Positions 24,906 through 33,716 of a DNA stretch of 64,000 nucleotides are shown one piece after another. The number at the start of each line of letters is the position of its first letter. The first letter of the stretch is position 1. The DNA comes from Euglena gracilis (lineage: Eukaryota; Euglenida; Euglenophyceae; Euglenales). The notes below the pieces were generated by a model that saw only the letters and a program-made list of their open reading frames with translations, had not been told where the DNA came from and did not search any database. The translations under genes were made by a program, and so were the position numbers. The stretch is taken from NCBI GenBank assembly GCA_039621445.1, contig CP154956.1, forward strand, positions 82,084,474 to 82,148,473, written 5' to 3'.

Positions 24906-25707
24906 AAGGGAATTTCTTCAGCCGGAGGGTACCCCACCCCTGGGGGGGGTCCAGCCAGCCAGCCAGCATCCAAAATTCGAGCTGGGAGCCCCCCCCCGGG
25001 GGTCGAGTGAAATAAAGTCGGGTCCAGCCCGGCCGGCCGCAAGGCTGCCCAGCTCACCTATCCCTGTGCCCCCCTGAACGTCTGAACTTTGATCTAGCTC
25101 AAAAAATCGAACTGTCGAAAATGGCAAAATGTGTTGGAAAATTTTGTTTTTTCTCGACCCAGCCCAGCCCCCTACACCCATGGGGGAGGGGTTCGTATGG
25201 TGTGACCTAGGTCCAAACTTCGGGGGAAAGTCGGGGTTATTGATTGGGATAGGGTTAGGGTTGCGGCCGGCAGGCCGCAGGGCACCCATTTTTGGGATTT
25301 AGGGAGAAGTTGGGCCGCATTCCGGACGAATTTGGGCTGAATTTTGGCCGAATTTGGGCACATTTTGGGTGAAATGTGTTTCAAAAATCTTCCAAAATGG
25401 GGACCTAACTTCCGGCCTAACTCGGTCCCTCAATTTGGCCGATTCTCGGCCTGCCAATCTTAACCCTAACCCTATTTCTAAAATTAAGCGGGAACCCTCT
25501 CCGAATCCGCCGCCGGTGGCCCGGAAGCCGCGCGTTTCCCCGGCGCAGCGGGACCAAACAGTCCGAAGGTCGGACCGGGTCACACCATACGACCCCCCCG
25601 ACCCCCCCCCCCCCGATCCAACTATCCGCCAGCTCGTTTTCAGCCAGCAGCCCTTTTTGCAGCCGGAGGCTGGACCCCCCCCCCGGGGGTCCTTAAGAAA
25701 TTCCCTG
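24906..25707. mobile_element. Older AGGGAATTTCTT TIR element carrying a nested insertion
   Basis: The left end (AAAGGGAATTTCTTCAGCCGG) and right end (CTTAAGAAATTCCCTG) are inverted and match the family at 16652-17153. They share inner sequence such as GGTCGAGTGAAATAAAGTCG. The flanking duplication is lost. A second TIR unit (25190-25590) is nested inside, which explains the larger size. Confidence 0.6.
25190..25590. mobile_element. Nested TIR unit with TCGTATGGTGTGACC ends
   Basis: The left end (about 25192-25223) and right end (about 25558-25590) are imperfect inverted repeats sharing TCGTATGGTGTGACC and TTCGG. The interior carries TAGGGTTAGGGTT near 25251 and TAACCCTAACCCTA near 25460, as in the element at 24301-24745. 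No target duplication was established. It lies inside an older element. Confidence 0.55.
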
Positions 25708-26157
25708 CCCTGGAGCCCTGGAGTAAAAAAACCTTGGGCTCTGGGAAAACGTACTGGCTGCCCTTGGAAAAAGGTCTTTCCCCCCCACTCTCAAACAAAC
25801 AATCCAAGGGGATAACTGACCACGAACATTTCCTTTCCAGTTGTAGGTTCAGTAGTTTTTTTGCGAAAAAGCCATTTTTGCAATAGCACTGCCGACCCCC
25901 AAAAACCCGGGCGCAATGAATATGAAGAGAGAAAATTTCTGCTCAGATTCGGCAATTAACTCTTCGGAAAATCTCTCTCACAAAGACACATTTTCCGCTT
26001 CCATTAAAAAAAAACCACATTTTCTGCTTTACTTGGTGGTCCAAAAGACATCAACAGAGCAGGGGAAAAGAATCTCCATTTCACCGAACCAGTGCAATTT
26101 TACCAACCATTGCAAAACAAAAAGACAGAGTGCGAGGGTGCACAGACACAAAGTTTC
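25708..26157. other. 3' flank of uS7; no other gene
   Basis: This 450-bp AT-rich stretch lies downstream of the minus-strand uS7 stop codon and probably contains its 3' UTR. No exon or repeat boundary was recognised. Confidence 0.5.
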
Positions 26158-26880
26158 TCAACGATTGGCCTTGGCAACACGCTCAATTTCGTCCTTCTTC
26201 TTGATGGCGTACGAGTTCGAAGAACCCTTGGAGGCATTGATGATCTCATCCGCCAAGCACTCAGGGAATGTCTTGATGGTTCTGAAAGAAGCTTCACGAG
26301 CGCCAGTGGTAATCAGGTAGATGGCCTGGTTGACGCGTCGGAGAGGGCTGACATCAACGGATTGCCGACGTACAACACCAGCAGTTCCAACACGAGTAGA
26401 ATCTTCACGGGGGCCAGCCTTGGTGATGGCGTCCACCAAAACTGTTTTGTGGAAGATGACTGTTTGGAAAAAACACGAAATTTTACCTTGAATGGGGTTC
26501 TGATCAGTCACCAAGCTGATGATTTCGAAGCAAGCCTTCAAGTGACGCACGGCCATTGCCTTCTTACCGTTATTTCTACCATGATACATCAGAGAATTCA
26601 CGAGGCGCTCCGTGATGGGGCACTGGGCCTGGTGAATGACAAAATAGAAGTCGATTTCGTGAAGAAAAAAAAATATTCCACACCTTCCTGAAGCGCTTCT
26701 TCGTCCATCGCTGTGCAGTGTGTGGCAGGTAGACACTCCTCTTGGAAATGTAGTCCTGAAGACTCAAATCATTGACGTCCACCTCTGCAGAGGACCTGAA
26801 CAAAGCCAAATTTTGTTCAATTTATGGTTCACGGTTTAGACGGACCATTTCTTGAACAGCAGTGGGGTGGTTTTTGACAT
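26158..26880 (-). CDS. RPS5: Small ribosomal subunit protein uS7 (RPS5), complete, four exons
   Basis: uS7 is a primary 18S rRNA-binding protein of the 40S head and lines the E-site mRNA exit. Exons on the minus strand are 26846-26880, 26684-26795, 26487-26628 and 26158-26441, giving 573 nt and 190 aa. All junctions are GT..AG and in phase. The start ATG is the first in-frame Met and gives [14 protein letters not shown], as in the eukaryotic N-terminus. Family signatures are NDLSLQDYI (21-28), [46 protein letters not shown] and the C-terminus [18 protein letters not shown]. Length is near that of other eukaryotic uS7 proteins, with a shorter N-terminal extension. The introns are only 50, 55 and 45 bp, unlike the kilobase introns of the neighbouring genes. 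A retrotransposon interrupts the upstream region 47 bp from the start codon. Confidence 0.97.
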
Positions 26881-26926
26881 TTTCCCTCAACGCCTGCGCA
26901 CTCCCGTACTTCCTAATTGCAGGATT

Positions 26927-26940
26927 ACAGGTGCAAAATT
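26927..26940. repeat. Left target-site duplication of the retrotransposon
   Basis: The 14-bp sequence ACAGGTGCAAAATT is identical to 31069-31082, on the other side of the element. It lies 47 bp upstream of the uS7 start codon. Confidence 0.9.
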
Positions 26941-27136
26941 TCTTTCTGAGTGTCTATTTTTTTTTTTCGTTCTCGCATAAACATGTCCGGAAAGCCCCGG
27001 TAGGGGTTCAAGTCTCACGCCAACTTCTACGAGATCCAGAGATCATTCATTCAACATCAATCAATTGAGTTCAAGGTGAGACATCAAGGAAGAAGTCAAG
27101 TCAAGGAATCAGGTCAATCACCTCAAAAGGCTGAGG

Positions 27137-30100
27137 ATGCAGCCAGGAGGAGACGAAGTTGGCTGCATCCGAGCAAAGAGGCAGCGGAGTGATTCAAGTG
27201 GGGCATTAAGCCATGATGTAGGTGCAGTTTTTCTGGAGTCCGTACGAGGGCGGGACCTGGTGAACTTGCGCGCCACAAGCAGCACAGCCGCCACAGCAGC
27301 CGCGCCAAAGCCGAAAGCACAGCCAAGAAGGGCGTCCCCAAGGGGAGGGAAGGGCAAAGAAGGAGGGGCCACGCCACGGGTGCACGTGGCAATCGGACGC
27401 CACAACGAAGAAGGACAAGGAGAAGAGATGGTGTCCGATGAGGAGGAAGAAGAAGAGGGACCACCAACAGCCCTCACCTGCCCCTTCCCATTGTGCCCAG
27501 ATTCCCTCACCACCAAATCCCGCAAAGCACTGGTGTCCCATCTGGCTGCGCGCCACGTGTCGCACGGACAAGTGGTGCCGCCAGCAGTCCTCCAAATGCT
27601 CGGGGTCCGGGTGTGCACAGGCCCCTGTCGCACACTCGTGCCCCAAAGCAAGAGGTGCAGGAACTGCCAGGGCACACCACAAGGCCACGACACAACCACA
27701 GAGGCAATACGGGGCCCCGTGCCCCTCATCCCACCAAGGGATGCAGCCGCAGCGCAGCCAGGAACACCATCCACAAGCCCGTGCCCACAAATGCTGCCAA
27801 CATTCGATGAGGTGCTCGTATTGCATGTGCCCACGGTGAGACACATCCCGGCAATGTGTCGAACCGCCATCTCCCAAGAACTGGCACACCTGGTGAGGGA
27901 GGTGGCGGTCCCAGTGCCGACGTGGGAGGCGCTCCACCATCTCATGTGCTTCCCAAAGCTGGTCTTGCGTTCATCAGGCCGGGGTGGGAGCAAGCACCAG
28001 CGGCAGGCAGCACATGACATGGACCGGCGATTGCGCCTCTTTCAACAAGGCCAGCTGGGAACACTGTGGGCTGAGGCGAAAGCGCATGCACAACGAACCC
28101 CATTGGATCAACCGGCACGCACAAGGGCACAGGCAAAGCGGGAGGAGGAAGGGGAAATGCCACCATCCCAGGTTGGGAAGATCAGGGCGCTGGTGGAGGA
28201 AGGCGCACTGTCCAAGGCCGCCAAGCTGCTGGCATCAGATGGGCTTGTCAACTCGCAGGAACCAGGTGTGGAAGCCGCACTGAGGGACCTGCATCCCCCG
28301 GCGCAACCACACCTGGTGCCTGCGGGAGATTTGCCCAACTCGATAACCAACAGTCTGGTGAACGAGGGCATGGATGCAGAGGAGCGCGATGAGCAGTGGT
28401 CCAAGCGGGCCTGGGCTGCCGTCGTCTCCTTCCCCCCGGGGTCTGCAGGCGGACCATCCGGGTTGCGCCCAATCCACCTCAGTGAGTGTTGCCGAAAGCT
28501 GGGGCCAGGGGGGCCCCTGGTCCAAGCACTAGGCAAGCTTGCCGCGACGGCCCTCACCACAGCATTCCCGGAGAGTGTGAGAGAAGTGCTATGCGCCTCC
28601 ACGCTCATCCCCCTCCGCAAGAAGGATGGAGGGGTGCGCCCCATTGCCGTTGGGGACACACTCCGGCGAGTAGTGGGGAAGTGTCTCCTCCATTCTGAGG
28701 CGGTGAAGGTGGAGTTGAACGCCCTGCAGCCGCGACAGTGCGGGGTGGGAGTGCGCAATGCCGCCGAAATGGTGGGCATGGGCTTGCAACGCTACGTCCA
28801 GTCAAGCCACCTCCAGGGGGACAATGACTACGTGGTGTTGCAGGTGGACGTGCGCAATGCCTTCAACTCCATCAGCAGGGATGCAATGCTCCGGGGGTGC
28901 TTGGCCAAGGTGCCCACAGCGTACAACTGGTTGCGCTTTTGCTACAGTGGACCAAGTCCGCTGTTCTGCCAAGGGCGCTTCCTGTGTACGAGCCAGATTG
29001 GAGTGCACCAAGGCGACGCATGCGGGCCCTTGGGCTTTGCACTGGGCTTGGACTACGCCCTCGACCAGTGCATTGCCCGGGACCTGGCGTGGGAGTCTTG
29101 GTACCTCGATGATGGACACATCGTGGGAAAACCAGCAGTGGTGCTCGCCCGCCTCCACGACCTCAACACGGTCCTCGAGGGGGCGGGCCTCCACCTGAAC
29201 CTGGCCAAGTGCAAGTTATGGGGACCTGGGATGCAAAGGATCGATCAGGCCGGGCCACAATGCCCTGACGGTTTGGCAGAAGACCACTTGGGGCGACAAG
29301 TGCCCGTGATTCCCTTTGGAGGACCGAAGGGCATCACGACGCTGGGCGTCCCAATCGATGCTCCAATGGAGCATGGAGCAGCCGAAGAAGACACGACAAG
29401 AGCACCACAATGCCAAGCCGTGTGGGAAGAAACAGTGGGCAACGCGAACCTGCTCCTGGAACGGCTCAGGGGATACCCAGAGGGGCAAGTGCGGCACGCA
29501 CTCTTGCGGTATTGCCTCGACGGATGCCGGGTGGTGCACCTCCTCCGGTCAACGGAGAGAGCATGCGCAGGGGACTCCCCGCTCATCCTCAGGGCACGAC
29601 TGCAGGAAGCCGTACAAGATCTCCTCGGAATGGGTATCGCCGAGAGCACGTGGGACCAGGTATCCCTGCCTATCCGCCATGGAGGCCTCGGAATCTCGGA
29701 CCCAGAAGTGCTACAACCGGCGGCACGGATGGCGGCTTTGCTGAACCTGGGGATGCATGGCAACCAAGCCGTGGGGGTGCCGGCCACGGTGTTGGCAATC
29801 CCATCCCCAGACATGCAAGACACGCTGCGACGGTTGCAGCTGCAGCTTGGCCCCAACATGGATCCAGTGGCTGGCTGGCTCGCAGGCACGACCCCACTCT
29901 CCTCCGCAACAACAGAGCACACCTCCCAACGGTGGTGGGCGGAGAAAGTGGCGGACATGCAGAGTCAGCGAGTCGATGCAGTCGGCTCAGCCAGGGATCG
30001 GGTGAGGCGGGTGTGCCAAAAGGGACCGGTGGCAACGGGATGGCAGCGGACTTTGCCCAACAAGGCACAGCACACAGCTTTCTCGGACACCCAATACCGG

Positions 30101-30733
30101 CTGCTACTGCGGTGGTGGCTTGGCTTGCCCATCCTACCCTCGGGGGTCACGCTGCCAGGGTGCCCGTTGTGTCGAGGGTCGATCGATCCCTTCGGGGATC
30201 ACTTCGTCTGCTGCGAGCAGAATGGAAACACCCAACGACACAATGCATTCCGAGACGCCTTTGCGGAGATGTGTGCCCGGTACAACATTGCGGTGGAGAA
30301 GGAGGCAGAGTGTTTGGCGAACAGAAGGCCGGCCGACATTCTCCTCATCAACTGGTCGCGGGGACAACACGTGGCAGTTGACTTTGTCTGCAGCCACCCA
30401 GCGGGGCTCGGAGAGCACCCACTGGTGGTGGAAAATGCCCGACGGCATTGCAACCAGGTGGAAACCCGGAAAGTGCAGACGGATGGCCCTCCATGTCAGG
30501 CGAAGGGGTGGGGCTTCTCACCCTTCGGCCTGAGCACATGGGGGGGCATGGGGACCTCTACCAAGGCTGTGTTGTTTGAGGTCACCAAAAGGGCTACCGC
30601 AGACCTGCGAGGATGGCCAAAGACACGGGCCCTGCAAGAGATGCGGGAGGGCCTATCGGTGACACTCATGCGCCACGTGGCGCGACAGCTGGCAGCCAAG
30701 GACCGCGTGGAGGATGCCCTCCAACCATGGTAA
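27137..30733 (+). CDS. Retrotransposon polyprotein: C2H2 zinc finger, reverse transcriptase, CCHC knuckle, PD-(D/E)XK endonuclease
   Basis: This 1198-aa protein would copy the element RNA into DNA at a nicked target. ATG 27137 is the first Met after an in-frame TGA at 27077. An acidic run lies at about 99-107. A C2H2 finger has C115, C120, H135 and H140. The RT domain spans about 440-720: PPGSAGGPSGLRP, then PLRKKDGGVRPIAVGD, then VLQVDVRNAFNSI with Asp571, then GVHQGDACGPLGFALGL, then WYLDDGH with Asp658 and Asp659, then the thumb. Near the C-terminus are a knuckle (C1009, C1012, H1022, C1025 or C1026) and the nuclease motif RPADILL (Asp1067) followed 15 residues later by AVDFV (Asp1082). 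Zinc fingers, RT and C-terminal restriction-like endonuclease in one ORF define the R2/CRE/NeSL-like branch of LINEs. YLDD replaces the more common (F/Y)ADD. Substrate preference is unknown. The stop TAA overlaps a donor-like GGTAAGT. Confidence 0.95.
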   Translation: MQPGGDEVGCIRAKRQRSDSSGALSHDVGAVFLESVRGRDLVNLRATSSTAATAAAPKPKAQPRRASPRGGKGKEGGATPRVHVAIGRHNEEGQGEEMVSDEEEEEEGPPTALTCPFPLCPDSLTTKSRKALVSHLAARHVSHGQVVPPAVLQMLGVRVCTGPCRTLVPQSKRCRNCQGTPQGHDTTTEAIRGPVPLIPPRDAAAAQPGTPSTSPCPQMLPTFDEVLVLHVPTVRHIPAMCRTAISQELAHLVREVAVPVPTWEALHHLMCFPKLVLRSSGRGGSKHQRQAAHDMDRRLRLFQQGQLGTLWAEAKAHAQRTPLDQPARTRAQAKREEEGEMPPSQVGKIRALVEEGALSKAAKLLASDGLVNSQEPGVEAALRDLHPPAQPHLVPAGDLPNSITNSLVNEGMDAEERDEQWSKRAWAAVVSFPPGSAGGPSGLRPIHLSECCRKLGPGGPLVQALGKLAATALTTAFPESVREVLCASTLIPLRKKDGGVRPIAVGDTLRRVVGKCLLHSEAVKVELNALQPRQCGVGVRNAAEMVGMGLQRYVQSSHLQGDNDYVVLQVDVRNAFNSISRDAMLRGCLAKVPTAYNWLRFCYSGPSPLFCQGRFLCTSQIGVHQGDACGPLGFALGLDYALDQCIARDLAWESWYLDDGHIVGKPAVVLARLHDLNTVLEGAGLHLNLAKCKLWGPGMQRIDQAGPQCPDGLAEDHLGRQVPVIPFGGPKGITTLGVPIDAPMEHGAAEEDTTRAPQCQAVWEETVGNANLLLERLRGYPEGQVRHALLRYCLDGCRVVHLLRSTERACAGDSPLILRARLQEAVQDLLGMGIAESTWDQVSLPIRHGGLGISDPEVLQPAARMAALLNLGMHGNQAVGVPATVLAIPSPDMQDTLRRLQLQLGPNMDPVAGWLAGTTPLSSATTEHTSQRWWAEKVADMQSQRVDAVGSARDRVRRVCQKGPVATGWQRTLPNKAQHTAFSDTQYRLLLRWWLGLPILPSGVTLPGCPLCRGSIDPFGDHFVCCEQNGNTQRHNAFRDAFAEMCARYNIAVEKEAECLANRRPADILLINWSRGQHVAVDFVCSHPAGLGEHPLVVENARRHCNQVETRKVQTDGPPCQAKGWGFSPFGLSTWGGMGTSTKAVLFEVTKRATADLRGWPKTRALQEMREGLSVTLMRHVARQLAAKDRVEDALQPW

Positions 30734-30986
30734 GTCCCAGCCTCCACCGCAGACAACACCCAAGGCAAAGCCAAGACCAAAGCAACCTGAAGCGCGGAGG
30801 TTCACCAGGGAAACACCCCCACCCCCCACCAAAAGGCGGCCACCACAAAAAAAAAAACCCCAGACCAAAAAAAAAAAGACCCCGGTCGCCAAAAAAAAAA
30901 AACGCCTACACGCCAGGCCAAAGGCATCCGCCAAAAAGGCGAAGGAGGGGAGTGGAGCCGGCAAAAGCAGCACACACAAAGGGTAG
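30714..30986 (+). CDS. Overlapping Lys/Pro-rich small ORF at the 3' end of the retrotransposon (tentative)
   Basis: This 90-codon frame starts at an ATG inside the last codons of the polyprotein, in the +1 frame, and runs through three A runs. The product would be strongly basic (for example KRRPPQKKKPQTKKKK), like a nucleic-acid-binding tail. It could be made by frameshifting, reinitiation or splicing at the donor-like GGTAAGT. But A-rich 3' UTRs give lysine in any frame, and the overlapping frame at 30613-31053 looks similar. Treat as unproven. Confidence 0.25.
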   Translation: MPSNHGKSQPPPQTTPKAKPRPKQPEARRFTRETPPPPTKRRPPQKKKPQTKKKKTPVAKKKKRLHARPKASAKKAKEGSGAGKSSTHKG

Positions 30987-31068
30987 CCCGCCCGCCCTGG
31001 ACTCCATAAAGCGAGACGGAGAGAGCATGCGCGACCCCACAAGCCGGCTATAGCCCCTAAAAAAAAAA

Positions 31069-31082
31069 ACAGGTGCAAAATT
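31069..31082. repeat. Right target-site duplication of the retrotransposon
   Basis: This is the second copy of ACAGGTGCAAAATT, directly after the A-tail at 31059-31068. Removing the element plus one copy restores a continuous AT-rich sequence upstream of uS7. Confidence 0.9.
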
Positions 31083-31195
31083 AAATTGTTGTTGACGGTT
31101 TGCCGGTCTGCGCGTCTCTGGAAAGTATGTTGGATCTGCAGGGTCTCAATGACCAGGACTGTGATGAAAGCTTGGTCCTGAGTGATGGGGGTTTA

Positions 31196-31558
31196 TCAGG
31201 GGGGGGGGGATGCAACTTGCATAATTTGCATTTTTTTGCATAATCAGGTTTTCCCAAAATTTGCATTTTTTTGCATTTTTTTTGCATAAAATATTTTGCC
31301 CTGGAAAAATTTTTTGTAGTTGGTTGCCATATGTTTGGATTTTTTTGCATTTTTTTTGTGTTTTTTTGCATAAAATATTTTGCCCTGGAAATTTTTTTGA
31401 TTTTAGGCAGCAAAGCTCTGTCATAATCCAGCTTTTTCTCAAGGTTTTCATGCAAGTTGCATTTTTTTTGCATTTTTTTGCATTTTTTTGCATTTTTTTT
31501 GCATTTTTTTGACTTGCATAATTTGAAGGGCCAAGTTGCATTTTTCCCCCCCTGGGTT
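31196..31558. repeat. TGCAACTTGCAT-type TIR unit with TA flanks (tentative)
   Basis: The left end has a G run followed by ATGCAACTTGCATAATTTG. The right end has the inverse CAAGTTGCAT next to a C run. TA lies on both sides (31194-31195, 31559-31560). The interior is made of TTTGCATTTTTTTGCAT repeats. The termini pair imperfectly, so element status is a judgement. Confidence 0.45.
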
Positions 31559-31612
31559 TATCTGACGATGGACCTCCGGGGTCAAAGGTAAAAAAGGGTA
31601 TACGCCGAGCAG

Positions 31613-32050
31613 GGCTGCATAGAGGTAGAGGTAGAGGTCAAAGGCCTCTACCTCTATGTCAACCACCTCTACCTCTACCTCTACCTCTATGTCACCTCTA
31701 TGTCTGCAAAATGAACCAAAATGGCCTCAAAAAGGGTCATAAAACACCCCATCTGCTCAGAAAATGGCAATTTTGCATGAAAACACATGCAAAACGGCAA
31801 GGGGATGAGAAACAATATGTGGGTTGGTGATTTTGAAAGTTGTTGGCGCAGTTATGTGACCACATTGAGCAATTCTGAAAACCTTTCATGTATTTCTCCT
31901 TTGCTTGCAAAAAAATTCCTTTATTGAGTCATTTTCCTCTGGTTTTTGACATAGAGGTGACATAGAGGGATAGAGGAGGTTGGAAAACCTCTACCTCTAC
32001 CTCTACCTCTACCTCTACCTCTACCTCTATCCCTCTACCTCTATGCAGCC
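31613..32050. repeat. CCTCTA minisatellite bounded by inverted ends
   Basis: The left border GGCTGCATAGAGGTAGAGG and right border CCTCTACCTCTATGCAGCC are inverted. Arrays of GAGGTA or TACCTC hexamers occupy 31619-31703 and 31954-32046, in both orientations, around a unique 250-bp centre. No flanking duplication was found. The array pair could form a long foldback. Confidence 0.75.
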
Positions 32051-33204
32051 TTGCGCCGAGGTTGCTCCAACTGATCAGTTGCAGCGCCTTCTGTCCGCAC
32101 GTGTGCCCCCGTTCATCGGTCAATGCATTCTTGAAAAAAAAATAAGAGAAAGCCTGCCTTGGAGATGTCAAACTGTATCTCGTTCATTGTTCAACAAATA
32201 TCAGCAACGCGTCCCCATGTTGGGCTCCATGTTGCATCCCTGCCGCACCCTGTTGTCAGGTCGTGTCCTTTCTCATCCTTATAATCACTTCTCGCGGGGG
32301 TGTTGGACCCCATTCCCAAACCCCCCCTGTCTGGTTGAGTTCGAGCCTCAATAGGGGGCTGCGAGACCCCCCCCCCCTGTGCGTGGGATCCCCTCTTGTG
32401 CCTGGCCAGTCCTGGTCAGCCAACCCATTGGTGTAGGAACTGGGGGGGGCGGGGGGGGGGGGGCCCCCCCCCCCCCCCCCGAGATTCTTTCGCCCCCCCC
32501 CCGAGAAAATTTTCAGAAAAGTTGTCTCTCGCCCCCCCCCGACGCCCCCCCCGAATTTTTTAGTATTTTTTTGAACACGAGTTCCAACTGCTGGACATCG
32601 CTACCGTCTCGCCGCCCTTCGGGTGGCCAACCAAGCCCAAAACTCATGGATTTGAAGGGAAAATAGCACTACCGTCCAGCCGCCCTTCGGGCGGCAATGG
32701 ATTTTTTTGTTCCATTCAAAATGGCCCGGAGGGGGCGGGTTTTGGGAGGCAATCTCTTTTTGCTTGCCGCCCGTTGGCAGCTTCCAAATTATGATGGATT
32801 TGTGCAAGGTTGACGGCTTGTTTTTCTTTGAGACAAAAAAAACATGTTTTTTTTTGAAAAAAAAACAAAAAAAATGTCTTGGAGGGTTTGGGTGAAAAAA
32901 AATTTGAACATTTTTTTATGTCTTACGTTGCACTAGTTGTGCACCGCCTTCGTTTATCACCCCGGATATGCCATAATGGCCATTATTGCATTCAATTTTC
33001 TTTTGCTTTGTGCATTTGCTTTTTTTTTTAATCACTTCGGACGATGTGATGCAAGGAGGTTTCCAGTTTCAAAAGCTGTTTTAAACACACAAAAAAATCC
33101 AATTCACAAAATACAGCCTGTATTTTGTGAATACCCTATTCACGAATGCAGCCTGTATTCCTGAATCCAAAATAACTCCCTGTATTTCGTGTTCACACCC
33201 ACCC
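32051..33204. other. Gene-free stretch with long C/G homopolymers
   Basis: A G-run/C-run palindrome occupies about 32443-32480, followed by further C runs to 32551. The phrase TACCGTC(T/C)(C/A)GCCGCCCTTCGG is present twice (near 32601 and 32669). At 33085-33190 are copies of (A/G)CAGCCTGTATT linked with TTCACGAA-type segments, also found near 35397-35455. No coding signal was seen. Confidence 0.4.
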
Positions 33205-33716
33205 TTTGGGGCCATTTTTTGCACTTTCTTCTGAAATTTACCATTTTTTGGAGGTCAGATGAGCCAGAAAAATCCATTTTTTTCATAATTTGTTGTCAGA
33301 AATTGTGATTTTTACCTACATTTTCTATACACAAATTGTGGCTGAGCCCAGATTTCAGCCTGAAAACGTGTTCAGCCAGGGGCCCCCAGATGCCCTCACT
33401 GAAAACGTGCCTGAACCCGGATGCCTTCACTGAAAACGTGTCATTGACACAAATGCCCTCATTGAAAACGTGCCTGAACCCGGATGCCTTCACTGAAAAC
33501 GTGTCATTGCCACAAATGCCCTCATTGAAAACGTGTTCATGACCACGAATTTCAGGGCAGGCATTTGGCGGGCTGAACACGTTTTTAGGTCAAAAATCCA
33601 GGCCTTCAGCCCGAAACCGGGGGGGGGGGTATTATTTCGGCGGCCGAAGTCGGACCCCAAGGGGGGGGGTATTATTTGGGGGGGTATTATTTGGGGGGTA
33701 TTATTTGGGGGGGTTG
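33205..33716. mobile_element. TATTATTTGGGG element, partial, interrupted copy
   Basis: The sequence from about 33205 to 33322 and from 33587 to 33716 matches 50705-50960 segment by segment. Shared parts include GATTTTTACCTACATTTT, the phrase around AGGTCAAAAATCC, the GGCGGCCGAAGTCGGACCCC core and the terminal TATTATTTGGGG repeats. Compared with that copy the left terminus is missing, and a 264-bp insert splits it. Confidence 0.7.
33323..33586. repeat. CTGAAAACGTG minisatellite with inverted ends, nested insertion
   Basis: Six copies of a roughly 31-bp unit starting (C/A)(C/T)TGAAAACGTG alternate in two subtypes, making a 63-bp higher-order period. The borders GAAAACGTGTTCAGCC (near 33361) and GGCTGAACACGTTTTT are inverted. 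It lies exactly where the sister element at 50568-50978 is uninterrupted. Confidence 0.75.

Larger units (their letters stand above)
26941..31068 (+). mobile_element. Complete non-LTR retrotransposon with restriction-like endonuclease
   Basis: The element spans 4128 bp between two identical 14-bp direct repeats and ends in an 11-base A run (the last A may belong to the duplication). It consists of a 196-bp 5' UTR, one uninterrupted 1198-codon ORF and a 325-bp 3' UTR rich in A runs. There are no terminal repeats. This is the structure expected from target-primed reverse transcription. The intact ORF, A-tail and duplication suggest a recent insertion that may still be active. The GC content and codon use of the ORF are much higher than the surrounding AT-rich DNA. 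Confidence 0.93.

Noticed and set aside
27004-27015. GGTTCAAGTCTC, a B-box-like motif in the retrotransposon 5' UTR
   Set aside because: No matching A box at tRNA spacing and no foldable tRNA; a promoter role would be guesswork.
30613-31053. 146-codon plus-strand frame at the retrotransposon 3' end
   Set aside because: It is a third frame over the same A-rich 3' UTR, largely a shadow of the polyprotein and homopolymers.
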